64,000 nucleotides of DNA from Mesobacillus subterraneus (GCF_023715485.1 NZ_JAMBOF010000003.1:248001-312000); one strand, 5' to 3'. Shown: positions 21,475-32,155, counted from the first letter of the stretch. Notes: generated by a model from the letters alone, not told the origin. Translations and numbers: made by a program.

Positions 21475-21644
21475 GCCTGTATGGCAAATGCTCCATCATT
21501 AACATATTAATGTTTTGCGAAAATTATGCATGAACTGGATTTACAATTTTTTCGTAACATGAAAATCTGATTGACAGGCTATGATATTGTTAAGGATTTG
21601 GGATGCATGTATTGCTAGTGAAAAAACGAAAGGTGGGGTTTTCG

Positions 21645-21788
21645 ATGTTGGATTTTACCTGGAAGGTGTTTTCGCAAACAGGTAACATTGACACATATCT
21701 TCTCTTTAAGGAATTAGAGAAAGACGATCAAGAAATACCCGGTTATCAGGAGGAACAGCTAGCAGAAATTGATTTTCCAATCTCATAG
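21645..21788 (+). CDS. yqzL: YqzL family small protein
   Basis: A 47-residue protein starting MLDFTWKVFSQTGNIDTYL and ending AEIDFPIS, the characteristic YqzL sequence. No function is known. ATG at 21645 has AAGGTGGGG at 21631-21639 as ribosome site; the frame is open upstream to 21603, but that part is unlike the family. It lies between era and recO, as in other Bacillaceae. Confidence 0.9.
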   Translation: MLDFTWKVFSQTGNIDTYLLFKELEKDDQEIPGYQEEQLAEIDFPIS

Positions 21789-21819
21789 GATTGTCGGTAG
21801 TAATGGATGGTGACAACAG

Positions 21820-22572
21820 ATGCTTCAGAAATGTGAAGGCATCGTCATTAGAACGACAGATTATGGCGAAACAAACAAAATTGTTACTTTATATACCAGG
21901 GAATTTGGAAAAGTTGGTGTGATGGCAAGGGGAGCTAAAAAGCCTAATAGCAGGCTTGCTGCCATCACCCAGCTTTTTACATATGGCCAGTACTTGTTCC
22001 ATGCAAGCACGGGGCTAGGCGGGCTGCAGCAGGGTGAAATGATTTCATCAATGCGGTCGATAAGAGAGGATATTTTCCTTACCGCGCATGCCAGCTATAT
22101 CGTTGATTTAACCGATAAAGTTACCGAGGACAGAAAACCAAATCCGTTTTTGTTCGAATTGCTGCTTACTACGCTGAATTATATGAATGAAGGCTACGAC
22201 CTGGAGATTCTCACCAATATTTACGAAATGAAGATGCTCAATGTCCAGGGGCTGTATCCTGTTTTGGACAGATGCACAAATTGCGGCAGTACAGAAGGGG
22301 ACTTCGATTTTTCCATTAAGGAAGGCGGTCTCGTCTGCCATCGATGCTTTGGAATAGACCCCTATAGGATTAAAACATCTTCTGGGACAGTGAGGCTGCT
22401 TCGATTATTTTATTTGCTTGACCTGAACCGCCTTGGCAATATTTCCGTCAAGCCAGAAACAAAGGCTGAACTGAAGCAGGTCATTGCTGCTTACTATGAT
22501 GAATACTCGGGCCTTTATTTAAAAACAAGGAGATTCCTCGATCAGATGGACTCATTCAGGGACAGCCTGTAA
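21820..22572 (+). CDS. recO: DNA repair protein RecO
   Basis: RecF-pathway mediator that binds SSB and loads RecA; 250 residues. An N-terminal OB fold (about 1-80) begins [18 protein letters not shown] helical domain follows with a four-cysteine zinc site (CTNCGS and CHRC, about residues 149-185). The length fits the family (255 in B. subtilis). Confidence 0.96.
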   Translation: MLQKCEGIVIRTTDYGETNKIVTLYTREFGKVGVMARGAKKPNSRLAAITQLFTYGQYLFHASTGLGGLQQGEMISSMRSIREDIFLTAHASYIVDLTDKVTEDRKPNPFLFELLLTTLNYMNEGYDLEILTNIYEMKMLNVQGLYPVLDRCTNCGSTEGDFDFSIKEGGLVCHRCFGIDPYRIKTSSGTVRLLRLFYLLDLNRLGNISVKPETKAELKQVIAAYYDEYSGLYLKTRRFLDQMDSFRDSL

Positions 22573-22575
22573 CTA

Positions 22576-22604
22576 TTGACAATGATGTTTCTTTTCGCTA
22601 TTAT
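22576..22604 (+). promoter_or_regulatory. Sigma-A promoter of glyQS
   Basis: TTGACA (22576-22581) and TATTAT (22599-22604) are 17 bases apart, directly upstream of the T-box leader and beginning 3 bases after the recO stop codon. Confidence 0.85.
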
Positions 22605-22610
22605 TCAAAT

Positions 22611-22829
22611 TAAAATAATTACATATGTTGCTGTGAAGGAAAAGAGTACTTAATCTCTTCTGTATTAGCGAGTCCGGGTTTGGTGTGAGCCGGATTGCAG
22701 AAAGTTAACGAAGGCATTCCGGAGCAACATCCTTTTAAAGAGGCTGCGTTAAGCGGCAAATAGGGTGGAACCGCGGGTAACTCTCGTCCCTATGCATTAA
22801 TTAAATGCATAGGGGGCGGGAGTTTTTTA
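22611..22829 (+). promoter_or_regulatory. Glycine T-box riboswitch
   Basis: This leader senses uncharged tRNA-Gly and permits read-through into glyQS when glycine charging is low. The specifier GAAGGCATTCC contains the glycine codon GGC at 22713-22715, followed by the usual GGAGC. The T-box proper GGGTGGAACCGCGGG is at 22763-22777. A strong terminator stem follows (CTCTCGTCCCTATGCATT paired with AATGCATAGGGGGCGGGAG, then TTTTTT to 22829). All standard parts of a T-box are present. Confidence 0.95.
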
Positions 22830-22881
22830 TTTGAAATACTTGAAGTGAAGGAAGAACTGAAAAAAATTCGGAGGTGTACAG

Positions 22882-23772
22882 ATGAATATACAAAATATGA
22901 TTTTAACTTTGCAAAAACACTGGTCTGAAAAAGGCTGCATCCTCATGCAGGCCTATGATGTCGAAAAGGGAGCTGGCACTATGAGCCCTTACACATTCTT
23001 AAGGGCAATTGGCCCTGAGCCATGGAATGTCGCCTATGTCGAACCATCCAGAAGGCCAGCAGATGGACGTTACGGGGAAAACCCGAACAGGCTCTACCAG
23101 CATCATCAATTCCAGGTGATCATGAAGCCTTCTCCTGATAATATCCAGGAAATTTATTTGGAGTCTTTGAAGGCGTTAGGAATAGATCCGCTTGAACATG
23201 ATATTCGTTTTGTTGAAGATAACTGGGAAAACCCATCACTGGGCTGTGCTGGACTTGGATGGGAAGTCTGGCTTGATGGCATGGAAATCACACAATTCAC
23301 TTACTTCCAGCAAGTGGGCGGACTTGACTGCAAACCAGTTTCAGTCGAAATCACTTACGGTATCGAAAGACTCGCATCCTACATCCAGGATAAAGAGAAT
23401 GTATTTGACCTTGAATGGACCAATGGTTTTACGGTGAGAGATATTTTTGGCCAGCCAGAGTACGAGCATTCTAAATATACATTTGAAACGTCTGATCAGG
23501 AAATGCTCTTTAATCTTTTCAATATCTATGAAAAGGAAGCTCACCGCCAGATGGACGAAGGCCTTGTCCATCCTGCCTATGACTATGTCCTTAAGTGCTC
23601 ACATGTTTTTAATATCCTTGATGCACGCGGAGCAATCTCTGTCACAGAGAGGACGGGTTACATAGCCCGTTGCCGGAATCTCGCGAAAAAAGTGGCGAAA
23701 ACGTTCTATGAGGAAAGAGAGAAATTAGGGTTCCCAATCATCAAACGGAAGGAGCAGGTGGAAAATGACTAA
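22882..23772 (+). CDS. glyQ: Glycine-tRNA ligase alpha subunit
   Basis: Catalytic subunit of the bacterial alpha2-beta2 glycyl-tRNA synthetase, 296 residues. It begins [19 protein letters not shown] and contains the class II motifs [20 protein letters not shown] and [22 protein letters not shown] at 22882 follows CGGAGGTG. It overlaps glyS by 8 bases and is regulated by the T-box upstream. Confidence 0.98.
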   Translation: MNIQNMILTLQKHWSEKGCILMQAYDVEKGAGTMSPYTFLRAIGPEPWNVAYVEPSRRPADGRYGENPNRLYQHHQFQVIMKPSPDNIQEIYLESLKALGIDPLEHDIRFVEDNWENPSLGCAGLGWEVWLDGMEITQFTYFQQVGGLDCKPVSVEITYGIERLASYIQDKENVFDLEWTNGFTVRDIFGQPEYEHSKYTFETSDQEMLFNLFNIYEKEAHRQMDEGLVHPAYDYVLKCSHVFNILDARGAISVTERTGYIARCRNLAKKVAKTFYEEREKLGFPIIKRKEQVEND

Positions 23773-25840
23773 ACGCAACCTATTGCTTGAAATCGGTCTG
23801 GAAGAAATGCCTGCAAGATTTATCACTGACACCATTAATCAGCTTGCTTCCAAAGTAGAGAACTGGCTGAAAAATAACAATATTGGTTTTGATGGCATTC
23901 ATTTGTATTCAACACCGCGCAGGCTTGCTGTTCTCGTCATGAATGTCGATGAACGCCAGGAAGACAGCGTCGAAGAAGCGAAGGGACCAGCAAAAAAAAT
24001 TGCACTTAGTGAAAGCGGCGAGTGGTCAAAAGCGGCGATGGGTTTCACTCGTGGACAGGGAATGTCAGTAGATGATATCTTCTTCAAAGAGATTAATGGA
24101 GTTGAATACGCACATATCAGCAAGTTCATAAAAGGCCAGGAAATTACCCAGCTGCTGGTTGAACTTCAAGCAATCGTCACGAGCTTGACCTTTCCTAAAA
24201 ACATGCGCTGGGCTGATCTGGATATGCGTTATGTAAGGCCTATCAAGTGGCTCGTAGCGATGTTCGGCAACGACGTAGTACCATTTGAAATTGCTGGAGT
24301 CCAGACTGGCAATGTAACAAGGGGACATCGATTCCTTGGTGAAGATAATGTGATCCTATCCAATCCAGAGGCATACGAAGAAGTGCTGCTCGGACAGTAT
24401 GTTGTTGCGGATGCGAAAAAACGCAAAGATGCAATCATCTCACAGCTTGAAAAAATTGAGGAAGAGAATGGCTGGGTAATCCCTGTCGATGAAGACCTTC
24501 TGGAAGAGGTCAATAATCTTGTAGAATATCCGACAGCTCTATATGGCCGATTTGAAGAAGAATTCCTCGAAATCCCAAGCGAGGTACTGATTACATCGAT
24601 GAAAGAACACCAGCGATATTTCCCTGTGAAATCTGCTGATGGAGAATTGCTTCCTCATTTCATTACGATTAGGAACGGCGATCATCTTCACATTGAAAAA
24701 GTAGCCCGCGGTAACGAAAAAGTATTAAGAGCAAGGTTGGCAGATGCTGCATTTTTCTATAAAGAAGACCAGAAATTGCAAATTGATGCTGCACTGGCTA
24801 AGCTCAAGAATATTGTCTATCACGAAGAAATCGGCACGATTGCCGAAAAGGCTGAACGGGTACGCAAGCTTGTAAATCTAATAGCAGAGAGATTGGATTT
24901 TGCTGCCGATGTCACAAAAGCTGCTGACAGGGCAGCGCAAATCAGCAAATTCGACTTAGTTTCGCAAATGGTCTATGAGTTTCCTGAGCTTCAAGGAATC
25001 ATGGGCGAAAAATACGCTCTGCAAAAAGGCGAAAGCCAAGAAGTCGCTGCGGCAATCAATGAGCACTATATGCCAAGAAATGCGAACGATTCAGTTCCAG
25101 GAACGCCTGCAGGTGCTTTAGTAGCGATTGCTGACAAGCTTGATACAATTATTTCGTTCTTCTCGCTTGGCATCATTCCAAGCGGCTCTCAGGATCCATA
25201 TGCATTGAGAAGGCAGGCGACAGGTATTGTCCAAACGTTAATTGAAAAACGATGGGACATTTCAATCGAAAAACTTGTAGGTTTCTCATTAAGCCTGATT
25301 TCGGATGCAGGAATTTCAAAGCGTAATGACGAAGAAATTTATCACGAACTTATCCAATTCTTTAAGCTTCGAGTCAAGCATTTGCTGCAGGAGCGAGGCA
25401 TCCGTTACGATATCAACGATGCAGTACTTGGCGGTGAACTCGGCAGCGTTTCAGAATTAACCGAAAAAGCTGATGCGCTTCAAGCTGCAAGCTCTGATGA
25501 AGGTTTCAAAGAGAGTATGGAATCGTTAAGCAGGGTGCTGAATATCGCAAGCAAAAAAGATGTCTTGGGTGATATTAATCCAGAATTGTTCGAGAACGAA
25601 TACGAACAAAAGCTATATGAAAAGTATTTGGACCTTGGAAGAAAGATTGAAAGCGGAGTTGATGCAGTCACGTATTATCAGCTGCTCGTGGCGATGAAGC
25701 CAGAGATAAATGACTATTTTGATAATACAATGGTCATGTCCGATAACGCAGAGGTCAAGGAAAATCGCCTAAACCAGATGGCTGCCCTTGCCGTTCTTAT
25801 CATCAAGATGGCTAAGGTCAATGAAATTGTCGTAAAGTAA
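23765..25840 (+). CDS. glyS: Glycine-tRNA ligase beta subunit
   Basis: tRNA-binding subunit of glycyl-tRNA synthetase, 691 residues. It begins [15 protein letters not shown] and contains the HD-like region ([12 protein letters not shown]) and a C-terminal anticodon-binding domain with [14 protein letters not shown]. It is slightly longer than the B. subtilis protein (679). Start ATG overlaps the glyQ end, so translation is likely coupled. A strong terminator follows. Confidence 0.98.
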   Translation: MTKRNLLLEIGLEEMPARFITDTINQLASKVENWLKNNNIGFDGIHLYSTPRRLAVLVMNVDERQEDSVEEAKGPAKKIALSESGEWSKAAMGFTRGQGMSVDDIFFKEINGVEYAHISKFIKGQEITQLLVELQAIVTSLTFPKNMRWADLDMRYVRPIKWLVAMFGNDVVPFEIAGVQTGNVTRGHRFLGEDNVILSNPEAYEEVLLGQYVVADAKKRKDAIISQLEKIEEENGWVIPVDEDLLEEVNNLVEYPTALYGRFEEEFLEIPSEVLITSMKEHQRYFPVKSADGELLPHFITIRNGDHLHIEKVARGNEKVLRARLADAAFFYKEDQKLQIDAALAKLKNIVYHEEIGTIAEKAERVRKLVNLIAERLDFAADVTKAADRAAQISKFDLVSQMVYEFPELQGIMGEKYALQKGESQEVAAAINEHYMPRNANDSVPGTPAGALVAIADKLDTIISFFSLGIIPSGSQDPYALRRQATGIVQTLIEKRWDISIEKLVGFSLSLISDAGISKRNDEEIYHELIQFFKLRVKHLLQERGIRYDINDAVLGGELGSVSELTEKADALQAASSDEGFKESMESLSRVLNIASKKDVLGDINPELFENEYEQKLYEKYLDLGRKIESGVDAVTYYQLLVAMKPEINDYFDNTMVMSDNAEVKENRLNQMAALAVLIIKMAKVNEIVVK

Positions 25841-25875
25841 TCACTATGTGGTGACATACAGTAGTAATAAGTGGA

Positions 25876-25907
25876 AAAGTGCCTTCCCGCTAAGGAAGGC
25901 ACTTTAT
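25876..25907 (+). terminator. Terminator after glyS
   Basis: AAAGTGCCTTCC (25876-25887) pairs with GGAAGGCACTTT (25894-25905) around CGCTAA. It abuts the start of a family A repeat. Confidence 0.85.
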
Positions 25908-26087
25908 ATAAGGCTCTTTTCGTAAACCTTTTATAAGCAAAAGTAACAAGCGGCAGCATTTGGATATTTACGAGTTTTAAAGCATTCCTTATTCAGAGAC
26001 CTCCTCGAAAAGAGCTATAAGTCCTGAGATATAAAGGATGAGCACTTGTTCATAAACAACAATCAATGCGAAGTACGCCTCATAAAA
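25903..26087 (+). repeat. Dispersed repeat family A, full copy
   Basis: About 185 bases from TTTATATAAGGCTCTTTTCG to CAATGCGAAGTACGCCTCAT. The ends are imperfect inverted repeats, and an internal CCTCGAAAAGAGCT near 26009 is the inverse of the left end. It shares ACGAGTTTTAAAGCATTCC and AAACAACAATCAATGCGAA with the copy at 36401-36577. It occupies half of the 362-base gap between glyS and ccpN. Confidence 0.85.
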
Positions 26088-26143
26088 AAACATGCAAAAA
26101 GTTCTATTAATATACACAGATGAACATAATATTTTTATTTAAT

Positions 26144-26164
26144 CTACCAGCGGTAGTATATAAT
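26144..26164 (+). promoter_or_regulatory. Possible ccpN promoter with palindromic operator
   Basis: CTACCAGCGGTAG (26144-26156) is a 5-3-5 inverted repeat followed directly by TATAAT at 26159-26164. The -35 box is weak. The palindrome lies where a regulator would block polymerase. Which regulator is unknown; autoregulation is only a possibility. Confidence 0.4.
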
Positions 26165-26202
26165 GATTTTATAAAAGAGTTTGACAATATTCCCGATAGG
26201 TG

Positions 26203-26832
26203 GTGAGGACAATCGAACTGAATAAGCGCCAGGAGCTGATCCTGCAAATCGTGAAGGATAATGGCCCAATCACAGGGGAACATATTGCCGACAAGCTAAA
26301 CCTTACCCGGGCTACATTGAGGCCGGACCTTGCCATCCTGACAATGGCAGGCTTTTTGGACGCCAGGCCGCGTGTAGGATATTTTTATACAGGTAAGACA
26401 GGAAGCCAGCTGCTTTCTGAGAACTTAAAGAAGATTCGTGTAAGAGATTATCAGTCCATACCGGTAGTCGTACCTGAAAATGTTTCTGTCTATGATGCGA
26501 TTGTGACTATGTTTCTTGAAGATGTAGGGACTTTGTTTGTTGTCGATAAAGCTTCCAATCTGGTTGGGGTTCTATCCAGAAAAGACCTACTGAGGGCAAG
26601 TATTGGCAAACAGGAGTTGACCACCCTGCCTGTAAATATCATTATGACAAGGATGCCTAATATTACTGTATGTCGCCGTGATGATTTGCTTATAGATGCC
26701 GCCAAGGAATTGATCGAAAAACAGATTGACGCACTTCCAATCATCAAAGACACTGATGTCGGTTTTGAACTTGTCGGGAGATTGACCAAGACAAACATAA
26801 CGAAGGCTTTTGTTGCCTTGGCAGAGGAATAA
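26203..26832 (+). CDS. ccpN: Transcriptional repressor CcpN (HTH plus two CBS domains)
   Basis: CcpN represses gluconeogenic genes (gapB, pckA) in the presence of glucose in B. subtilis. An N-terminal helix-turn-helix (about 1-60, [20 protein letters not shown]) is followed by [17 protein letters not shown] and two CBS domains (about 80-205, [32 protein letters not shown]) that sense adenine nucleotides. GTG at 26203 gives 209 residues starting [10 protein letters not shown], as in B. subtilis; a GTG at 26200 is also in frame. The upstream ribosome site is weak. It is followed by its usual partner gene. Confidence 0.94.
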   Translation: MRTIELNKRQELILQIVKDNGPITGEHIADKLNLTRATLRPDLAILTMAGFLDARPRVGYFYTGKTGSQLLSENLKKIRVRDYQSIPVVVPENVSVYDAIVTMFLEDVGTLFVVDKASNLVGVLSRKDLLRASIGKQELTTLPVNIIMTRMPNITVCRRDDLLIDAAKELIEKQIDALPIIKDTDVGFELVGRLTKTNITKAFVALAEE

Positions 26833-26852
26833 TAGAAGGGGTGGGTTATGAA

Positions 26853-27671
26853 ATGAATAAAATGCCAATTATTTATGTGGTTTCTGACTCTGTCGGCGAG
26901 ACTGCAGAGCTCGTTACGAAGGCTGCCATCAGCCAATTTGAACATGTGGATGTATCGTTAAAGAGATTTCCATACGTTGAAGATCAAGTACATATTGACG
27001 AAGTAGTTTCTCTTGCTAAGCAGGATGGGGGAATGATCGCGTATACATTGGTCAAGCCGGAAATAAGTGATTACCTGAAAGAGGCGGCTGCAAAAGAAGG
27101 TATCTATGCATGTGATCTTATCGGTCCGCTAATGCAGAAAATCCAGGTTCTTACCGGTGAAACACCTTTATATGAACCAGGCCTGGTCCGCAAGCTTGAT
27201 GAAGATTACTTTAAAAAGGTAGAAGCGATAGAATTCGCGGTTAAATATGATGATGGACGAGATCCCAGGGGAATCCTGAAGGCTGATATCGTTCTTGTCG
27301 GTGTGTCAAGAACATCGAAGACGCCATTATCGCAATACCTGGCACATAAACGTTATAAAGTAGCAAATGTTCCAATTGTACCTGAAGTCGATCCGCCTGA
27401 AGAGCTATTCCTTGTTCCGCAGGAAAAATGTTTTGGATTGAGAATATCTCCAGATAAATTGAACCAGATCCGCCGTGAGCGGTTGATATCCCTCGGTTTG
27501 AATGACAAGGCTATTTATGCCAACATCGAGAGGATCAAAGAAGAAATCGAATTTTTCGATGGGATTGTCGATAAAATCGGCTGTCCAGTCATTGATGTAA
27601 CGAATAAAGCGGTCGAAGAAACGGCAAATGTAATACTTAACATGGTGCGGAACAAAACGTTTGACGCTTAG
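26853..27671 (+). CDS. yqfL: Pyruvate, phosphate dikinase regulatory protein (kinase/phosphorylase)
   Basis: DUF299 protein, 272 residues, a bifunctional ADP-dependent kinase and phosphate-dependent phosphorylase that controls pyruvate phosphate dikinase; in B. subtilis YqfL modulates CcpN. It begins [20 protein letters not shown] and has the P-loop [15 protein letters not shown] near residue 150. ATG at 26853 follows AGAAGGGGTGGG at 26834-26845. It lies 20 bases after ccpN, and a terminator follows. Confidence 0.94.
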   Translation: MNKMPIIYVVSDSVGETAELVTKAAISQFEHVDVSLKRFPYVEDQVHIDEVVSLAKQDGGMIAYTLVKPEISDYLKEAAAKEGIYACDLIGPLMQKIQVLTGETPLYEPGLVRKLDEDYFKKVEAIEFAVKYDDGRDPRGILKADIVLVGVSRTSKTPLSQYLAHKRYKVANVPIVPEVDPPEELFLVPQEKCFGLRISPDKLNQIRRERLISLGLNDKAIYANIERIKEEIEFFDGIVDKIGCPVIDVTNKAVEETANVILNMVRNKTFDA

Positions 27672-27702
27672 CACATATTCCATGTATGTGCTTTTCTTTT
27701 TG
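27670..27702 (+). terminator. Terminator after yqfL
   Basis: AGCACATA (27670-27677) pairs with TATGTGCT (27685-27692), followed by TTTCTTTTT. Confidence 0.8.
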
Positions 27703-27821
27703 AACACGATTTTCTCCGCTTTAATTTATTAATGGGTTACCGAGAAAAAATAATGGAAAAAAAGCCTTTCTTATACTATAATAAAAAATTGTGATAAAAA
27801 TGTATCTGTTTAGGTTTAGAC

Positions 27822-27851
27822 TTGACAGATTACGAATAAACTATTTATTAT
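27822..27851 (+). promoter_or_regulatory. Promoter of the yqxD-dnaG-sigA operon
   Basis: TTGACA (27822-27827) and TATTAT (27846-27851) are 18 bases apart, about 90 bases before yqxD. This fits the main vegetative promoter of the macromolecular synthesis operon. Confidence 0.65.
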
Positions 27852-27941
27852 CAGTTGTCAAGATAATGACCATGAAAAAATTCGACAAATTCCCTTAGAA
27901 AAAATATAGTCCCTAAGAAGGAAAATGCGGAGTGATGTAGA

Positions 27942-28427
27942 ATTAATACTAGTGAAATCAACAGTCAGACCCTTTTTATTGATGCAGACTCATGCCCGGT
28001 TATTAAGGAAATTGTCGAAATCTCTTCGGAGTTTTCCATCGAAGCCGTTTTTGTAGCTTCATATGCCCATATGAAAAATGATCTGCAAGGACTGAATTGG
28101 GTGTTCGTCGATTCTTATAAGGAGGCTGTAGACCTTTATTTAATGAATCACGTTAAGAAAGGTGATTTTGCAGTGACGCAAGATATTGGTCTTGCTTCTA
28201 CGCTTCTTGCGAAAGGGGTTTATGCCATCTCTCCAAGGGGAACTTTATTTGAAGAAAAAGGAATGCAGACTGCTCTCGAATTAAGGCATCTTTCTGCAAT
28301 GGCAAGAAGAAAGGGATCCTATGGAAAAGGGCCAAAACCCTTTACCGAAAGAGACAGGCTAAAATTTATAAAGGAATTGAGCATGCTTTTGTCGAATTTT
28401 AAGATATGTTCAAGGAATCACAACTAA
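27942..28427 (+). CDS. yqxD: YaiI/YqxD family protein with probable ATT start
   Basis: DUF188 protein of 161 residues and unknown function, first gene of the dnaG-sigA operon. It shows the N-terminal LFIDADSCPVIKEI, then VKKGDFAVTQDIGLASTLL and the C-terminal PFTERDRLKFI, all family signatures. Conserved sequence extends upstream of the first ATG (28071) to about 27984. Between the in-frame TGA at 27933 and that block there is no ATG, GTG or TTG codon. ATT at 27942 is preceded by GGAGTGAT (27929-27936) with a 5-base gap, so it is the best start. The resulting length is close to the usual 150-166 residues. Confidence 0.85.
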   Translation: MNTSEINSQTLFIDADSCPVIKEIVEISSEFSIEAVFVASYAHMKNDLQGLNWVFVDSYKEAVDLYLMNHVKKGDFAVTQDIGLASTLLAKGVYAISPRGTLFEEKGMQTALELRHLSAMARRKGSYGKGPKPFTERDRLKFIKELSMLLSNFKICSRNHN

Positions 28428-28442
28428 TCAGGGGTCATGCAT

Positions 28443-30245
28443 ATGGCAGAGAGGATTGCCGAGGAAAAAGTAAATGAAATCCGGCAGGCGGTTGAAATAG
28501 TCGATGTCATTGGTGATTATGTCCAATTGAAAAAGCAAGGCCGGAATTATTTTGGGCTTTGTCCATTTCATGGGGAAAACTCTCCATCGTTTTCAGTCTC
28601 ACCTGATAAGCAGATTTACCATTGCTTTGGTTGTGGTGCGGGCGGCAATGTCTTTTCATTTTTAATGGATATTGATGGTCTGTCCTTCCAGGAAGCAGCG
28701 GTGAAACTTGCCGAAAGGGCTAATGTTGAATTGCAGCTGGAAGGCCCATCTGTCAACAGAAGTCCGCGACTGCCGGAGGGCTCGAAGCAAATAGAAGCGC
28801 ATGAGCTATTGCGTAAATTCTATCATCATTTGCTGGTAAACACAAAGGAAGGCCAGGCAGCACTGGAATACCTTCTAAACAGGGGATTCACAATGGAATC
28901 GATTGACAGGTTCCAGATTGGCTATGCACTGCCTTCGTGGGATTTTGTATCGAAACTGCTTGAAAAAAGGGGATTTCCCCTTGAGCTGATCGAAAAAGCA
29001 GGATTAGTCATACAAAGAGAAAAAGATGGTACTTACTTTGATCGGTTCAGGGACAGGATCATGTTTCCGATTTTGGACCATCAAGGGAATACAATTGCGT
29101 TTTCAGGGAGATCATTAGGGGGCGAAGAACCCAAATACTTAAACAGTCCCGAAACGCAAATCTTTAATAAAAGCAAGGTCTTATATAATTTCCACCTTGC
29201 GCGTGCTTCGATCCGGAAGCAACAGCAAGCTGTACTTTTTGAAGGCTTTGCCGATGTAATTTCAGCAAACCGGGCCGGTGTTGAAAACGGCGTTGCGACG
29301 ATGGGCACATCACTTACAGATGAGCAGATAGTCTTGCTGAAAAGAAATGTGCAAGCCGTTACGATTTGTTATGATTCAGACAAAGCGGGGATTGAAGCGG
29401 CCTTCAGGGCGTCAAATATGCTTTCAAAGGCAGGCTTTGCTGTCAGGGTTGCAACAATGCCGGATGGTATGGACCCAGACGATTTCATAAAGGCGCACGG
29501 CGAAGAAAAATTCAAAAACGATATCATTGGTTCGAGCGCCACCTTGATGGCATTTAAATTAATATATTATCGACGAGGGAAAAACCTTCAACATGAAGGA
29601 GATCGCCTTCAATATATCGAAGAAGTACTTAAAGAAATCAGCGCACTAGATAAAGCTGTTGAAAAAGACATGTATCTGAGGCAGCTGGCAAATGAGTTTT
29701 CGCTTTCTCTTGATGCTCTAGTCCAGCAGCAGAATCAATTGTCACAGGCATTCAGCCCAAAGAAGCAAAATCAGCCAAGGCCCGAAAAAAATCCTGTGAT
29801 CATCACCCGGAAAGCAGAGCTGAAGCCCGCTTACCATACAGCAGAAAGACGTTTGATCTTCCATATGATGAGGAATGCTGATATTGCTTACAAGGTACAG
29901 GAAATGCTTGAAGGAAATACATTAAACATTGATGAACATCAGGCTATTATTACTTATTTATTTGCATACTATGAAAAAGGTCATGACCCTGATCCAAGTG
30001 CGTTCTTAAATTATCTTCAGGATAATAAGCTAAAAAGGGTCGTTGCTGATATAGAGATGATGCCTCTGAACGAGGAACTAAGTGATCAGGAGTTATCTGA
30101 TTATATCAAGCAGGTGTTGAATTATCAAAAAATGTTAAAAATAAAGGAAAAAATGGCAGAACAAAAACAGGCAGAACGACAAAACGACATCTTGCGTGCA
30201 GCGGCAATCGCGACGGAAATAATCCAACTGCGCAAGACCTTATAA
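28443..30245 (+). CDS. dnaG: DNA primase DnaG
   Basis: Synthesises RNA primers at the replication fork, 600 residues. The CHC2 zinc site is C40, H43, C61 and C64 (CPFH and CFGC). The TOPRIM catalytic core shows LFEGFADVISANRAG and CYDSDKAG. A C-terminal helicase-binding domain follows from about residue 450. ATG at 28443 has AGGGGT 7 bases upstream; ATG at 28437 is in frame but too close. It lies between yqxD and sigA, as in B. subtilis. Confidence 0.97.
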   Translation: MAERIAEEKVNEIRQAVEIVDVIGDYVQLKKQGRNYFGLCPFHGENSPSFSVSPDKQIYHCFGCGAGGNVFSFLMDIDGLSFQEAAVKLAERANVELQLEGPSVNRSPRLPEGSKQIEAHELLRKFYHHLLVNTKEGQAALEYLLNRGFTMESIDRFQIGYALPSWDFVSKLLEKRGFPLELIEKAGLVIQREKDGTYFDRFRDRIMFPILDHQGNTIAFSGRSLGGEEPKYLNSPETQIFNKSKVLYNFHLARASIRKQQQAVLFEGFADVISANRAGVENGVATMGTSLTDEQIVLLKRNVQAVTICYDSDKAGIEAAFRASNMLSKAGFAVRVATMPDGMDPDDFIKAHGEEKFKNDIIGSSATLMAFKLIYYRRGKNLQHEGDRLQYIEEVLKEISALDKAVEKDMYLRQLANEFSLSLDALVQQQNQLSQAFSPKKQNQPRPEKNPVIITRKAELKPAYHTAERRLIFHMMRNADIAYKVQEMLEGNTLNIDEHQAIITYLFAYYEKGHDPDPSAFLNYLQDNKLKRVVADIEMMPLNEELSDQELSDYIKQVLNYQKMLKIKEKMAEQKQAERQNDILRAAAIATEIIQLRKTL

Positions 30246-30290
30246 AATCTCAATGCTGATTGTTTTTGATTTTTGGAAGGAGGGGGACAT

Positions 30291-31421
30291 ATGGCTGAAA
30301 AGTCAGCCCGTTCTAAAGAGGTCACGGAAAATGAAGTGACAGTGGAACAAGTGAAAGACCAGTTAACCGCACTGGGAAAAAAAACCGGCGTCCTTGCTTA
30401 TGATGATATTGCTGAAAGGCTTTCAAGCTTTGAGCTGGATTCCGATCAAATGGATGAATATTATGAGTTCCTCGGTGAGCAGGGTATTGAACTCGTTGGA
30501 GAAAGCGACGAAGCTGAAGACCCAGATATTAAGCAGCTCTCTAAAGATGATGAAGAGTTCGATCTTAATGATTTAAGTGTACCTCCAGGAGTCAAAATCA
30601 ACGACCCTGTAAGAATGTATCTGAAGGAAATTGGCCGAGTGGATTTACTTTCTGCTGAAGAGGAAATCAATCTTGCAGAAAGAATCGAACAAGGCGACGA
30701 AGAGGCTAAAAGGCGACTTGCGGAAGCGAACCTTCGACTCGTGGTAAGTATCGCGAAACGCTATGTCGGCCGTGGCATGCTTTTCCTCGATCTAATCCAG
30801 GAAGGTAACATGGGCTTGATTAAAGCGGTGGAAAAATTCGATTACCGAAAAGGATTCAAATTCAGTACTTATGCTACATGGTGGATTCGCCAGGCCATTA
30901 CTCGTGCTATCGCTGACCAGGCCCGAACAATCCGGATTCCTGTCCATATGGTTGAAACAATCAACAAATTAATCCGCGTACAAAGGCAGCTTCTTCAGGA
31001 TTTAGGCCGCGAACCATCTCCTGAAGAAATCGGTGAAGATATGGATTTATCACCAGAAAAGGTACGGGAAATTTTAAAGATTGCACAGGAGCCTGTTTCA
31101 CTTGAAACTCCGATTGGTGAAGAGGATGACTCTCATCTTGGAGATTTCATTGAAGACCAGGATGCTACCTCTCCTTCTGAACACGCAGCATATGAGCTAT
31201 TGAAGGAACAGCTTGAAGATGTGCTCGATACACTTACAGACCGTGAAGAGAACGTCCTAAGGCTTCGTTTTGGGCTTGATGATGGACGTACTCGAACTCT
31301 TGAGGAAGTCGGCAAGGTATTTGGAGTTACGCGTGAACGTATTCGACAAATTGAAGCAAAGGCACTTCGCAAGCTAAGACATCCAAGCCGAAGCAAACGT
31401 TTGAAAGACTTTTTAGAATAG
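30291..31421 (+). CDS. sigA: RNA polymerase major sigma factor SigA
   Basis: Vegetative sigma-70 factor, 376 residues. Region 1.1 is at about 15-80. Region 1.2 contains [16 protein letters not shown]. Region 2 shows [20 protein letters not shown] and [20 protein letters not shown]. Region 4 has the helix-turn-helix [20 protein letters not shown] near the C-terminus. ATG at 30291 follows AAGGAGGGGG. It is the last gene of the yqxD-dnaG-sigA operon, and a strong terminator follows. Confidence 0.98.
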   Translation: MAEKSARSKEVTENEVTVEQVKDQLTALGKKTGVLAYDDIAERLSSFELDSDQMDEYYEFLGEQGIELVGESDEAEDPDIKQLSKDDEEFDLNDLSVPPGVKINDPVRMYLKEIGRVDLLSAEEEINLAERIEQGDEEAKRRLAEANLRLVVSIAKRYVGRGMLFLDLIQEGNMGLIKAVEKFDYRKGFKFSTYATWWIRQAITRAIADQARTIRIPVHMVETINKLIRVQRQLLQDLGREPSPEEIGEDMDLSPEKVREILKIAQEPVSLETPIGEEDDSHLGDFIEDQDATSPSEHAAYELLKEQLEDVLDTLTDREENVLRLRFGLDDGRTRTLEEVGKVFGVTRERIRQIEAKALRKLRHPSRSKRLKDFLE

Positions 31422-31429
31422 TATTGCCA

Positions 31430-31474
31430 AGGAATAATTTACTTTTTAAAATAAAAGTAAATTATTCCTTTTTT
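31430..31474 (+). terminator. Terminator after sigA
   Basis: An 18-base arm (31430-31447) pairs with 31453-31470 almost perfectly, followed by a T-run. The AT-rich stem includes GGAATAATTTAC and GTAAATTATTCC. Confidence 0.9.
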
Positions 31475-31596
31475 ATTAGGCTTTCGTAAACACGTTTTAA
31501 TTTAGCCAGATCCCAACAACAATGACTTAACTCGTCCAAAACCAAAATGACCTTTTACGTAAAGCGATAACCAAATAGACAGGACGTGCCAACTAA

Positions 31597-32127
31597 ATGG
31601 ATGAACAGCGCAGGAAAATCATCACAAGTGAAATAAATTATTGGAAACAAAACCGGATGCTGCCGGAGCACTATTGTAATTTTCTTTTAAACCTCTATAC
31701 CGAAGGCGGTTCAGGGCAAGCGGAACCAACAAGCACTAGATTCTTTCCTTTATCAAAATTATTGACATTGTTTATGCTGGGGTTGTTATCGCTTTCAATA
31801 TTTTTATTTTATTTTACTGAATTATCTCTCATTTTGCAAACCGCCTTGATGATAATTTTTGGAATAAGTTCCCTAATTACGGCAGGGTATTTAATATCAA
31901 AATCTTTTTTTGAAGTAATTCCTTTACTCGCTTCTGCACTCGTTTTATTGCTCAATACCGTGAATGCATCTGAAATCTTATTTCCTGATAAAGCATACGT
32001 CCTTTTTTTCGTGACCGCTGTGAACTGTTTATTATGGCTCGCAGCAGGGATGAAATGGAATTTGGTTTCCTTTAAAATTTCAGGAATCGCGGGTCTAATT
32101 ATCTTGTTTATTACTATATTTATATAA
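31597..32127 (+). CDS. Hypothetical membrane protein (DUF2157-like N-terminus)
   Basis: Protein of 176 residues with a soluble N-terminal 40 residues (EINYWKQNRMLPEHYCNFLL) and five to six hydrophobic segments from about residue 47 to the end. The N-terminal pattern resembles the soluble start of DUF2157-type membrane proteins. Function is unknown. It lies alone between sigA and an acyl-CoA dehydrogenase. ATG at 31597 has a weak upstream purine stretch (GACAGGACG), so the start is less sure than the frame. Confidence 0.7.
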   Translation: MDEQRRKIITSEINYWKQNRMLPEHYCNFLLNLYTEGGSGQAEPTSTRFFPLSKLLTLFMLGLLSLSIFLFYFTELSLILQTALMIIFGISSLITAGYLISKSFFEVIPLLASALVLLLNTVNASEILFPDKAYVLFFVTAVNCLLWLAAGMKWNLVSFKISGIAGLIILFITIFI

Positions 32128-32155
32128 TAATCAAATATTTAAAAGTTTTTAAATG

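Noticed and set aside
26181-26186. TTGACA just before ccpN as a -35 box
   Set aside because: A matching -10 would lie inside the coding sequence; the TATAAT at 26159 is better placed.
31476-31530. Further family A copy after sigA (AGGCTTTCGTAAACACG, then CAACAACAATGACTT)
   Set aside because: Only short end-like pieces match and the middle is missing; similarity could be chance in AT-rich DNA.
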